Origin: Hymenopus coronatus
Taxonomy: Eukaryota > Arthropoda > Insecta > Mantodea > Hymenopodidae
NCBI GenBank assembly: GCA_030762935.1
Contig: CM060883.1
Span: 52,598,001 to 52,662,000, forward strand
Direction of reading: 5' to 3'
Length of the DNA stretch: 64,000 nucleotides
Below are positions 24,021 through 34,505 of this stretch, one piece after another. Numbering within the stretch: position 1 is the first letter of the stretch; each line of letters begins with the position of its first letter. The translations under genes and the position numbers were made by a program. The notes beneath the pieces are model-generated. The model was given only the letters and a program-made list of their open reading frames with translations. It ran no database searches and was not told where the DNA came from.

Positions 24021-24699
24021 TATAAAATTTAAATCTGCTCTTTCATTTTGAAACGCAGTGTATATTCTTCAATTTCAAGGCACATGGAAGACATTTATTT
24101 TTTAGAATTGTATCTACCAAATCTACCACACAATGCTTTGTGCAAAATGATTAACATTTACTTTCCTTTTATAAAAGAAAATAATCATATTACATTATTT
24201 TCTCTAAAAAATACTTCTTTCGTGTCATATAAAAGATTTCTCTTTTAAATATGCATCATAGTTTTCAGATAATCCTTCAATGGTTCTGTTTTCCTTTTTT
24301 GTCATGTTAAACTCTTCACAAAAATGAAATTATTTAAAGTTGATGTATACATTGACTGTTTCACAGGTTCACAAATATTTGAATACATTATATGTATCAT
24401 ACATTTTACTTCAGTTTAAAGAGGGCATAAATATTCTTTTTGTGTCATTACTCTACAGTACAGTCACTTGGGTATGACTCTGTGTTTTCTCAGAAAATTC
24501 TTAGATATTTCTGAAATTGTATGCTTTGTCTTTTGGCCCCTCTCATAAGATTTTTAGAATTCCAGATGTGCTAGGTTTTTTAAAATTCTTTTTTACAGAC
24601 TCTGATTGTTCATTGTTTATGTCTAAAAAATAAGAAAATGATTTTCTAGAAATATCGTTTTTTACTGCTATGAGTAACTTATCATTTTGAATGCTACAA

Positions 24700-25070
24700 A
24701 ATGTATTTTTTTTCTTCTGCTCCTCATGTTCATCTAGAGAATAAAATGAAATAACAAAATTCCGTCATCTTCAGAAATTTTATAGTAACATTTAAATTTG
24801 CACCTACAATCTTCATGTAGTGTTTTCTTTTCAGCTACCACTTTACCAGATGTGCTAACATATTCTTTCGCAGTCTCTTCCTCATGTTCAGTTTTCAGGG
24901 TTGCATTGTCTCTTCTTGGTGAGTCTTTTGTTATTATTGGTGACAATTTATTGTGTTCAGAGTTACAAACTTCTGAATCAGTTTATGGAATTAAACAAAA
25001 CCCATTTTTTCGCTCTACCAATTCATGGCCAGTGTCATTAGAATTTGCACTAGAGATCTAAAACGGTTAA
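24700..25070 (-). pseudogene. Unidentified cysteine-rich relic, probably transposon-derived
   Basis: The minus strand gives ~110 codons with one stop: SSANSNDTGHELVERKNGFC, a stop, then SPRRDNATLKTEHEEETAKE, YVSTSGKVVAEKKTLHEDCR, CKFKCYYKISEDDGILLFHF, then a shift to LDEHEEQKKKNTF. 'YxSxxGKxVxxK…CxCKxKCxxKxSExxRxxLFxxFW.L.dHExQ' is a pattern I recall from a family of insect transposon-like proteins, but I cannot name it with certainty. Cys-x-Cys-x3-Cys could bind zinc. Downstream similarity fades by ~24640. Confidence 0.45.
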
Positions 25071-26007
25071 GTTTGGAATTATAAATGTTTATAGTAATTG
25101 AGTTTTATAGATTATAACTTCAAAATTAAAGTTCAATAAGCTTCTAACCTTGTTTTCTCTTCATCATAGTCTACATTTTATAGTATTAAATCATTGATTG
25201 ATGTATATTTTGCAGAATTACAATCATTATCATCCCATCACCTGTAAATAATAAGCATATGAAGAATTTGTTTCAGTACAACCATAAATAACCTACGTTG
25301 ATAAACTACATTCAGCCAAATAAATATCTTTTGTGCTGTTTAAGAAATCCATAACACATGGATAGCATTAAATAAGTATAATAAAATGAAGTAGGCAGTC
25401 ACAAAATGAAAGTCATAATTTCTAATTTTTACTCCAGTAAATACTTTGTTTACAATATTTTCCATTATCCCACTTAGGGCTGGTTGTACGAACTCGGAAT
25501 AAATCTTGGAATAGTTATTCTTGGAATAACTATTCGCGGTATAAATATGGTGATGAGTTGTACTGCGCAATTTTATTCCTTAGATATCTATTCGACTGTT
25601 TGCAGATTTAAAACTAATGTTGGCTATGCTGCAAGTCATTCATGGCCAACTTGATTCATAATTTCTGCTTTATTTTGCTGAAAATTTGCATTATTTTTGC
25701 AATCAGCTGTTCCTAAACTATGTATTATTTCTTATTTTAACTACTTACAGTACTATGAAATAATTATAAATGTTCACCAGCGTGTTCAGATGCAGAATTG
25801 CTATATACTTTACAAAACATAAACACATATACTGTGACTTCTTGCGATAGGTTAGGAGTATGGGAATGAAACATTCACGTATTGTAAAGTTGTATCTTGT
25901 GTTGATATATGACATCTTTCCGTTTCTGTCCTCTTTTTTTTTTATGTATTCATACTCTTTGATTATAAACATGTGCATTTAAATTAAATAAATCTCATAG
26001 TTACTAA
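25071..26007. other. Intronic DNA; one transposon-end-like motif
   Basis: No gene seen. At 25477-25500 'ttagggctggttgtacgaac' resembles the kind of GGGCTGGTTG terminus found on some Harbinger- or hAT-like MITEs, and it is preceded by TTA. No matching opposite end was found. Confidence 0.35.
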
Positions 26008-26301
26008 TAGCAAATACACTATAGCTTAATACTGGACACTTCCATTTTCTCCCGTGTTAAGCTGAGAGACAGGTAGACGGTGGCGCTCCTAGCGGCCTGG
26101 CCTTAAGGAACAAGCGATAAAATTTGAATGTTAGGAAAAGAATAAACCCAATAATGATATTGTATTATGCATTGTTATTTTTTATTTATTCAAACAATAT
26201 TTTGTCAATACAATACAAAACAATGCAGAGAAACAATGTAAAGTTATTGGCTCTAAAGGAATTTTTTTTAGATGCATGACAATTTTTGCTTTAATGTTTC
26301 T

Positions 26302-26302
<1 letters not shown>

Positions 26303-26356
<54 letters not shown>
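26303..26356. repeat. 54-nt poly-T tract
   Basis: Uninterrupted T x54. The poly-Phe reading frame through it is an artefact. Confidence 0.98.
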
Positions 26357-26359
26357 CAA

Positions 26360-27800
26360 TTGTTCTTTTTTCCGTTTTCATCATTCAAAAAACATTTTAT
26401 TAACACACTGATTGCTTTGTCAATAAACACATCTTTACAACGTTCACATATGCAAGTGAATAATGCATCATCTACACACATCTTTAACCTTAATTTACTA
26501 ACATTAAGTCTACAGTCAGAAAGATAATGAAGGAAATTTTCATTAAATATAGTATTGATAATGTTGTACATTGTGTAAGCAGATTCGTTGTGAAATATGA
26601 ATCTAGCATTTTCATAACGCTTCGGAGTAATATGTACATTTTTATTTTACTACCTCTGCTCTCATCAGTGTCTACCAATTTGTTTATACATTCCTCATGA
26701 GGCAATTTTGCACATATTTAGCTGCATATATATGAATCTACACGCTGATGAACACTAACTGAAAATCATCTCTTTGCTGTTCTGGTATAATTAGTGCAGA
26801 AGTCTGAATTACAAATGATTTACATTTTTCCTATAAATCAGACTTTAGAACTAAAAACTTGCTTATATCCATTGCACAATTTATGTCTTCAGACGATTGT
26901 AATAATTGAGTTGTAATTGCAATTCTAAGACATTTTCTGAATTTTGAGGAATCTGGGATTACATTGTTCCCACCCTTGCCCCTAACAGAAAACAAATTTT
27001 CCAAACAGTCTTGTGTGAGTCACCTTGTAAGTAAATATGAGAAACGATATTGACATTTTAGCTCCTGCCACAATAATTTTAATGCCAATATGTGCATTAA
27101 AACAAGGAGGTTTCTTACGCTGACTATTCATTACAATGATGTATTCTAAGAATTTTGATAATTCATTCAAATACAGTAAATGTTTACGTTTGTCATTTAT
27201 TGCATAGCGCAACTCTTTAGCACAATGATTTTGAGACGAGTTGAAAATGTCAAATAGACAGTCCATTTTTTCAATGAAATTAGCGGTAGCTAATATTTCA
27301 TCAGACATAGAATTAAATGCAACATGCGTTTTAATGTCACAACTGACAGAATGGCTTAAAACATGACAGCCAAACATTACCTCATTGGGCTAAATGGTAG
27401 CAGTTCAATACATTGGCTCGTCAACCTTGGAGCTAACCGAGGTTTCATGGCTCTGTCTTTTTAATAAAATTCTACAATATGTTCCAAGAAACCTATCTAT
27501 CTTCACAGAATATATCATGCATTTTCAAATTATTCCTCACTGATTTCAACAGATGTGGAGCATCATGGAAAGCATACACTCTTCTGTTATAAATTTCAAT
27601 AAACAGATTTTCCTCAGAGATGTTCAACAATGATCTCATTTTCAGATTATTGCTTCCCTGCAGTGGTTATGTATATTAACGTTTCACAATAATATAATCT
27701 ACTTACATTGTTTTATTTCGTGGAAAGCAGAAAAAGGACTTGGAAAGCTTCAGAAGTTCAAAGTTTATTGCAGCCAAACACAGCACAAACCTTACCATAC
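26360..27800 (-). pseudogene. P-element transposase relic (THAP-like start, P-type core)
   Basis: Minus strand, 5' to 3'. VCAVFGCNKL (27793-27762) and, one frame over, KLSKSFFCFPRNKTM (~27750-27706) resemble the C2CH THAP DNA-binding domain (C-x4-C … FFxFP). A 50-bp intron candidate follows (gtaagt … ctgcag, ~27704-27658). Next come GSNNLKMRSLLNISEENLF, VYAFHDAPHLLKSVRNNLKM (27573 on, the P-transposase signature 'fDpPHLiKsiRNNL') and, in shifted frames, SWNILxNFIKKTEP. Then VLSHSVSCDIKTHVAFNSMS and ATANFIEKMDCLFDIFNSSQ (27358-27240, family 'VLSxSV…TAeFI…DxLFDxLNSR'). A C-terminal frame (26571-26356) holds paired cysteines. Stops and shifts make it inactive. The segment between THAP and the HLLK motif appears deleted. 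Confidence 0.85.
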
Positions 27801-28015
27801 ATGGTTCAATAATTCTGTCTGATAGTCCTTTAACACTCTGTAGACATATTACATTTTAATTAATCATTATTGCTCTAACGTAGGCTATACCGGAGCTACA
27901 GCAGCACCCTTATCGCTGCTCAAGACCGACCCGCTAGAATGCGCTGGCAGCGCGTGTCGCGCGAAATATCACCGAGTGTCCTGTATTAAGCTATAGAGTA
28001 TTTGCTAATATGTTA

Positions 28016-28170
28016 ATAGTAAATAGTGAACTTTATTGTGAATGTATTTTATTAGTTTAAAGTTTTCATTTTGTTAATCATGGTTACTAATGTGGTAATT
28101 TGCAAATAGCTCATTTTTTGTGAATGTACTTTATCATTATGATTAAAGTTTTATTTTGTTAAACTGTTTT
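28016..28170. repeat. Degenerate ~110-bp direct repeat
   Basis: 'ttattgtgaatgtattttat … ttaaagttttcattttgtta' recurs as 'ttttgtgaatgtactttatc … ttaaagttttattttgttaa' ~110 bp later, next to the right end of the P-type element. Function unknown. Confidence 0.5.
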
Positions 28171-29142
28171 TATTTCAACCCTATACAGTTGTCGTAACAG
28201 AAACAACTCTAGTTTGAGGATTACCCATCCATCTTTATGCAAATGCTGCTATTTCCACAGACCATTGCAAAATCCTGCAATCTCCAACCTAAACAAAATT
28301 GACTACTAACAGAAAACAAAATTACTACAGGTAGTATACAGTGCACACTTATTATTAAACAAGATTTGGAATCAAACATAGTTGGATTTAAGATGAACAA
28401 AGTATAGCTCATGAAAGAATATATATTTCAATAAGAACATGAAATAAAAAAAGGAGGAGAGCTAGTTTGCTGTTATATTACTTATTTAATTCTGCACAAA
28501 ACTATAAATTGTAACTGTTGTTGGCAAATTATTTGCAGTATATAAGAGTTTGTTTTTTTAGGATAATGCTCCATATTATTTGTCAAAAATTTTATTTGCA
28601 CATTCTTTGGCTTTGTTCAATATCAAATGGCTTGACTATATAAATGTTTTCAACTGTTATTGAGAGCACAAGCACATCTATCTATGGATTACATTATATA
28701 TTCAAGTAACTCTTACTCATATGAAGTTGCAAACTTTTAACAATGTAGGTTTCATGACTGCTGTATCACATTATTATTAATTTTTTTTTTTTTTTTTAAG
28801 AATAGGTTGGTATAAACTTGAGAAATAAAAACCAAATGTATGTAATTGCCTCTGAATTTCAAAAGTACTGATTGGTAGGAGCACCTCTGACTGTAGTTAT
28901 GACCATGTAGAAACTGCAGCTTTTCAATGCTTCACACGTTGAATCTTCAAAGCCTGAACCTAAGGACTTGTCTTTTAGCTTGAAGCTAATTGTTGCGTTA
29001 CATCTTCAGGCAGTTCCATTTTGTTTTTGTCTTCTATTGCAAGTAAAACAAACATATTTAGCTATGAATATATACCAGTTAAAAATGTTGTTAATTGGCT
29101 AAGTTTTTTCACACTGACCATATTGTACTTATGACATTTTAG
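28171..29142. other. Intronic DNA, nothing identified
   Basis: AT-rich. Short frames only, with a poly-T at ~28781-28798. Confidence 0.45.
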
Positions 29143-29915
29143 GTTGCCATTGTGGAATGTCATTTCAAAATAATTTGATCACCTTGTGGTTTACTGGGAA
29201 ACATGAGTCAGTTGAGGAATTTAATGATGTATCAGCAGATTGCTATAGTAGCTCAATGGTCAGGATAACTGGGTAGAGACCGAGAGATTTATGGTTCAAA
29301 TTCTGGCTATGGCAATGAATTTTTCAGACTGACTACCTAATCCACTTCTATACTACACATGGCTAATGTGAAAAAACAAATTTACGCAAATTGAGTAATG
29401 GTTGGTTAAACTATAAACCCGGGACTTAAAGTACTTATATTATTGTAAGTTGCCATTAGATACGTCATCTCAAAATAATTTGAGTTCACCTTGTGGTTTA
29501 TTAGGAAACATGAGAGTCAGTTGAGGAATTTAATCAGCACATTGCCATAGTAGCTCAATGGTCAGGATAACTGGGTAGAGACCGAGAGATTTATGGTTCA
29601 AATCCTGACTATGGCAGTGAATTTTTCAGACTGACTACCTAATCCACTTCTGTACTAAACATGGCTAATGTGAAAAAACAGTTAATTTACACAAATTGAG
29701 TAATGGTTGGTTAAACTATAAACCCGGGACTTAAAGTACTTATATTATTGTAAGTTGCCATTAGATATGTCGTCTCAAAAAAATTTGAGTTCAACTTGTG
29801 GTTTATTAGGAAACATGAGAGTCAGTTGAAGAATTTGATGCTGTGTCGCCATGTTGCCAAGGAATCTCAGTGGTCAGAGCAACCGGCTAGAGGCCAGGAG
29901 AACTGTGGTACACAG
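29143..29915 (+). repeat. Tandem array, 305-306-bp unit with tRNA-like core, 2.5 copies
   Basis: Units start at 29143, 29449 and 29754 (spacing 306 and 305) at 'gttgccatt'. Each includes 'ccttgtggtttattaggaaa', the block 'tagctcaatggtcaggataa', 'tatggttcaaatcc' and 'acttaaagtacttatattat'. The core 'gccatag … ctatggc' of unit 2 (7-bp perfect acceptor-like stem) with a B-box-like GGTTCAAATCC suggests a tRNA-derived origin. Unit 3 is diverged in the core (tctcagtggtcagagcaacc) and is cut by R1 copy D at ~29916. Units 1 and 2 are closely similar, so the duplication is fairly recent. Confidence 0.85.
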
Positions 29916-30717
29916 GTAGAAAAGGTGTTGCACTCCACCCAAAAATTTATACTGAAATGTTACTGAAAATACATGTTTTAGGGTCTCCCTGTATCCAAAA
30001 AACATTTTATAAAAAGATCCAGTTGTGTTTATGTTTCTGTGAACACAATAACTCAAAACTGAGAAGTCTGTAAAATACTAAAGTTGGTATTTAAGCTTAG
30101 TTTCTTCCAAGGATGCGACACAGGTTTTTAGGACCCTCCCCCCTCACTCTAAACCACCCTTTAGATAGAAAAAAGTTTTGAATATTTGCATTTTCTCTAA
30201 GAATTTTGATTAAAATACCATATATTAAAGACATTTACTTGGCAAATAAAAAAGTACATTTTGAATTTTCTGGGAATTGCCTCTGAAGAGCTCTTCATTC
30301 TGGATGACTTTTCCATAACTGGTAAACTGTAAGAGATAGGCAAAAACTTACTACACCAAAAATGTAGATCTCATAACACACAATTTGTTTCATATACATT
30401 TTTTTCCTGGAGTTTCAGAGATATTTTATGTTATTGGTTTCAGTTCTCATTTGAGAATTTGTCAACTCCTGGCCATGTAAAGAAACAAATTTTAATCACA
30501 TAGCAACAGCTTTTAAAACATTTGCCTATCACTTTATCCTTGTGTATTCCCTTATTTCCTTCTACTAATAAGGAAGTAATTAATATGATCATTTCTGTTA
30601 CCTTCTGTTTATTTTGATTAGCCCAAATAGAGAGCAGGATCAGCTTTTTTAAGAATAATATGTTGCAGAATAGCTAGAGAAAGTCATGTGAATGGAACAC
30701 ATCCAGGTTTTTTTTTT
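29916..30717 (+). repeat. R1 interspersed repeat, copy D
   Basis: Starts in the tail of the hairpin head (gaaaaggtgttgcactccac) and ends 'gaatggaacacatccagg'. It shares 'ttttagggtctccctg', 'cacaataactcaaaactg' and 'ttggtatttaagcttagttt' with the family. It lacks a long GT run (only 'gttgtgtttatgtttctgtg'). It is inserted within or beside unit 3 of the 305-bp array. Confidence 0.8.
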
Positions 30718-30889
30718 CTTTCTTCCTATTATATCTGTTTCATCTAGTTATGCTAATAGTTGTGTTAATCTGTAATATATTGTAGAATTGATATACTACA
30801 TTTAGTTCCCTTATTATATATTCTTATGTTAAAATAAACAATAGCAGTTTAATCCGTGTTTAATTCCATTAATAATTTTAATACTATCT

Positions 30890-31450
30890 GTTAGGCTTTC
30901 GGTTGCAAAAGCGGGCCATAAGAATAATGACTGGCGAATCAAGTAGATCTCCGTGCAGGGAACTGTTCAAAAGGTTAAGGATTATGACTGCACCAAGTAT
31001 GTATATATTAGGAGTTATCCATCATATCAGACGAATAAGGCATCAGTTACCAGATAACCAAGAGATTCATTATCATAGTACAAGGCAGAAAGGAAATCTA
31101 CATGTGCAATATTGCAGAACGAATCTAGCCAAAAACAGTGTAAATCATAATGGAATAAAACTGTATAATAGGCTACCCCTTAATATAAAAAATATTGAAA
31201 ATGTAAATCTGTTTAAGAAAAAACTCAAATTGTACCTATTAGAGAATGCATTTTATTCAGTTATGGAATATGTAAATAAGTCTTACTAATTAAGGCAGTA
31301 TGGATATGTGTGGTGACCCTAAATGCTGTTTGTGTATGTGTATGTATGTGTGTGTCCTTTTAACTTATTGTTATATTCCTATGTAACTTATTGACGAGTC
31401 CATATCATGTATACATGATCTGAAGGATGAAATAAATGAATATGAATATT
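30890..31450 (+). mobile_element. 5'-truncated LINE 3' end (RT C-terminal region)
   Basis: Open for 128 codons from 30903: LQKRAIRIMTGESSRSPCRE (family 'iQKRAIRII….s..s.r.LFk.L.IL'), then FKRLRIMTAPSMYILGVI, then IKLYNRLPLNIKNIENVNLF, KKKLKLYLLENAFYSVMEYV. The 3' UTR is GT-rich and ends in a degenerate 'aaatgaatatgaatat' tail (~31430-31450). The same region of RT is present in the complete LINE at 11770-12150 but the sequences differ much, so this is another family. It begins abruptly at ~30890, as expected for 5' truncation. Confidence 0.75.
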
Positions 31451-31609
31451 CCTAATTTTCACATGTCTAGTTGTGTTTACCATAGTAACTTAATTAGTCT
31501 AATCAGTGTATCTGGGTTTTGGAAAATTTCAATATTTGAAACATTTTCCTATGACTTACAGACTGCTCATTCAGTCTATACTTTAGGGGATTCTATAAAT
31601 ATCTGATAG

Positions 31610-32340
31610 ATTTCTATATCATATTCCCTAGTTTTATCTATTATTTGTCCTAGAAAAAACATTTAATCTATTGTGGATCTTCTTGTTCTGAAGCCCACCT
31701 GGTTCTCAAGTGATTTCTTTTGCATATTGCTTATGGCTGTGTTTAATTTCACTTATTAAAATTTTATATCCAGAGATATTTACAGGGAACAGCTATCACT
31801 TGATAAATCATACATTCTTGTTTATGTTCTTTGTTGTTATAACACTTGTCTTAGAGTCATCTGGTAGTTTTTCTTCTTTCCATATTTGCTGTATAATTGA
31901 GAGGCTTGCTTACTGTACACATCTTCCACCATGTTTGTATAATTCTGTTGATATAATATCTATTCCAGACAATTTGTTATTGTTTTCTTTGTATCACAAT
32001 CTATGTCTGTCATGTCTGGAGGTTCCATTCTAATCTCTTGCTCTCCTACATGTTCCTTTCTTGATCCTCTATATTTGTATCCCTTGGTATGTCATGCAGT
32101 TCCTGGAAATATGTTTTCCATCTTTCTTTAATGTCAGTTTCTTTGGTTGTCCTTTAATTCCTTAATCATATCTGTTTTGGATTTATAACCATCTTTCAAG
32201 TAGCCGGTTTCTTTATATGCTCTTCCTAAACTATTATTCAAGTCATCTTCTGTTTGTTTCACCCCCCCCCCATTTGTGCTCTCTTCTTTTTGTGATGTAT
32301 TTTATTGTCCTGTCTTCTCAGATTTGCCTGACAAAGACCA
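31610..32340 (-). pseudogene. RTE-type LINE relic (linker and RT entry region)
   Basis: The minus strand gives broken frames. First, AYKETGYLKDGYKSKTDMIK with basic/acidic residues, as found between endonuclease and RT in RTE elements. Next, EIRMEPPDMTDIDCDTKK, WWKMCTVSKPLNYTANMERR, MIYQVIAVP-KYLWI (cf. NYRGISLL) and NHLRTRWASEQEDPQ-IKCF (cf. 'ENQxGFRxGRSTIDxIF'). The order is right for an RTE/BovB-like RT read from 32340 to 31610. Stops throughout, with C- and N-terminal parts missing. Confidence 0.5.
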
Positions 32341-32948
32341 CAGAATTAAATGGTCAAAAGCTTGGATTTTTAAGACTCCAATTAACTCAGTTATAATCCT
32401 ATGAAGTCATCATTATGTCTGTTGTATTATTATCACAAGGAGGCTTAATTCACAGGCTCCACTAATGACACATTTCCCATGTGCCATGCACCTTAGGGTT
32501 GGGGAATTGATTTGCAGCCTCCTTATTGGTTATTCAAAAAAGGCCTGAACAACTGTTCATGTCCCAGCTATCCACCAGCTGCCAACCTGTCATTTCAAGG
32601 TCCAGCGTCAAGGGCTTGCGAGCTGCTAATCCATTCCAGAGGCCCCCTGCTGCAGAACAACTGCTGTACTAGAGAAATGTTTTAATTGAGCAATATTTCA
32701 CACAAATTAAAAAAAGATCCCCTGTTCTTGGTTCTAAAATTAGATTTCAAAAAAGAAAAGAGCCTTTTGTAATGTTATCCTGTTTTGTACTGCATAATTG
32801 TGCTTAGTACTAAAGAGATGAAGATTTTGAGGTTGTGAATGATCATGAAGATGGCATTCCAGCAGAGTAGGAGAGTCAATAAGTGTGGCAGAGGGCCAGG
32901 AGAGAAGAAGAATAATCACCAGAATTATTCATGGTGATTTAAAAGTTC

Positions 32949-33124
32949 TTTTGAGTTGGATCATAATAGCTATAACTTCACTAACAGATAATTTTTACCT
33001 GGACATGTTAACAAAGCGTGTGTGCTTTTGGAGTCTGTTGAAAATAAAGCACACATGCTTTGAAACATGACCAGGTAAAAATTATGCTAGTGATGTCATA
33101 GTGTTGCTATAATCCAACTCAAAA
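32949..33124. repeat. Foldback palindrome 2 (~80-bp arms)
   Basis: The left arm 32949-33027 (ttttgagttggatcataata … aagcgtgtgtgctttt) and right arm 33042-33124 (aataaagcacacatgctttg … ataatccaactcaaaa) are reverse complements with some mismatches. The loop is 'ggagtctgttgaa'. The outline matches palindrome 1: both begin 'gagttgg', pass through a CACTA(C/T)G(A/T)(C/A)-TCA-like part, and have '(C)GAAAGC-TATGC'-like inner arms around a 'GTTGAAAAT' loop edge. It is older and more diverged than palindrome 1. Confidence 0.75.
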
Positions 33125-33237
33125 TAATTTCTGGTTCAAATACATTACAGTTACTAACTTCTGCATACAAATTATATAATGCAAGGTGATCTTTAAATTA
33201 TCCTATACTGCAAAACTTCAACTCAGTTAATAATACT

Positions 33238-33574
33238 CCTTGGCACGACAGCTCACGGGGAACCTTGGCCTACCGCCCGGCCGCTGCGTCCCCCATCTCG
33301 GTCCGCTACAGACGTCATGGATGGGGTGCAGTATTGGAGGGTGAGACATGGTCAGCGCCTCGAGTCCCTCCCGGCCGGTTAATGCGGTCCTCATGACCTG
33401 GAGCCGCTACTTCTCCATCAAGTAGCTCCTCAATTGGCCCCCCAGGGACCTTACGAGGCTGAGTGCACCCCGGGCCAGGTCTCCCAGCGGGGGAAAAATC
33501 CCCACGCCGGTACTGGGGATCGAACCCAGGTCTCCCGCTTGGTAAGCAGCTGCGCTACTACTGCGCTAAGGAGA
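33238..33574 (-). mobile_element. GC-rich tRNA-derived SINE with 15-bp target-site duplication
   Basis: Read on the minus strand it starts 'ctccttagcgcagtagtagc' (tRNA 5' half with A box) followed by 'gggttcgatccccagt' (B box), then a GC-rich body with 'ccggggtgcactcagcctcg' and 'gagctacttgatggagaagt', ending 'gtcgtgccaagg'. Exact duplicates of 'tcagttaataatact' flank it (33223-33237 and 33575-33589). There is no poly(A) tail. Its GC content is far above that of the surrounding DNA. The intact flanks show a recent insertion. Such elements are moved in trans by LINE machinery; the partner is not known. Confidence 0.9.
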
Positions 33575-33589
33575 TCAGTTAATAATACT

Positions 33590-34307
33590 ACTACTAAATA
33601 AATGTCAGGGAGCAGGGTTTCTTTTAGGGGCTAGGAAAAAAATTGTATTTTTAAAGTTTTTTTCTTTTTTTTTTAATTAAAATGTGATTTCTGCACAGTT
33701 CCAATTCCTGCTGAACTGCCTAAATGCACAGCCATATGCTTGGCCAACCATATAAAACAAAATATCTTGCACCTTGCCAGCAAAAACAAATGGTCATTTA
33801 GCTCCTTTATTAAAATGGAGTAGAATTTGTGCTGATCACCTTTGGCATTGGATTGCAAACACTTTTTTTCAAATGTTTTATGTGTGGTGCGAATTCTTGC
33901 TAAATTTAGGAATTAACTTCCTTATTGACGACAAATTACAATTTCTACTTTTCGTGAAAATTAGGCCTACAAATCTTTAATATGCTACTTTGCTTGTGCA
34001 GCAGGTACATATGTGCAATAATATTGCATGAAAACATATTAATTATTGATTTAGATAAGTTATAAAATAATATGGTTATGTTTTATGTTGAATTAATACC
34101 TATTTTTAGTTGTGATTTCACCAATAATATAGTACTACTGCTACTATTATTTACATTTTACTAATTCTTGTAAACATATTTTCAAATTACTTATTTAAAT
34201 TATTTATTACACACACAATGTCATATTTTGGACATAATCAGATGCAAAAAAATGATCAGAGACATGTAAACATGGTAAAAAATTCCTGAAAGAACTGTAG
34301 AAAATAA
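33590..34307. other. Intronic DNA, nothing identified
   Basis: AT-rich, with a poly-T at 33657-33676. No domain recognised in the short frames on either strand. Confidence 0.45.
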
Positions 34308-34505
34308 AAAAAATCCTTAGCATAGCTTCCTTCAGAAGGGAAGTAAAGCTGTTGGTCCCATGCCATAGATTTACAGCACATAAAAGAACCTAAAGCCTGA
34401 AAAAGAGGTCTCTGTGCAAAATTAAGTGGTCTTTCATGCCCAATATTGAATGGGACACTGAGAACCACAGCAAAGAGTGTCCATAAATAAAATTCCATTT
34501 CATTT
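34308..34505 (+). mobile_element. SINE-1 family, 5'-truncated copy
   Basis: Shares 'aaatccttagcatagcttcc', 'gaagggaagtaaagc', 'catgccatagatttacagca', 'ctttcatgcccaatattgaa' and 'gtccataaataaaattccat' with the copies at 46547, 52262 and 60203. The tRNA-like head is missing. The open frame on the opposite strand is a by-product. Confidence 0.85.

Larger units (their letters stand above)
26008..28007 (-). mobile_element. P-element-type DNA transposon with 33-bp inverted terminal repeats
   Basis: The outer 33 bp on each side (26008-26040 and 27975-28007) are inverted repeats with 31 of 33 positions matching. They begin TAGCAAATAC and contain CTATAGCTTAATAC. Between them, on the minus strand, is a decayed P-type transposase gene. 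At ~2.0 kb it is shorter than full-length P elements (about 3 kb), so an internal part is missing. No 8-bp target duplication was found flanking these ends, so the true terminus may differ by some bases. A 54-nt poly-T lies at its 3' side (26303-26356). Confidence 0.85.

Noticed and set aside
25477..25620. Left end of a Harbinger/hAT-like MITE (TTAGGGCTGGTTG…)
   Set aside because: No matching inverted end could be found within several kb, so the motif alone is not enough.
26276..26527. Open frame through poly-Phe as a membrane protein
   Set aside because: It is a translation of a 54-nt T run; no conserved sequence on either side.
29143..29915. CRISPR-like array or true tRNA genes
   Set aside because: The repeat unit is ~305 bp without spacers, the tRNA-like core has broken arms, and the host is eukaryotic.
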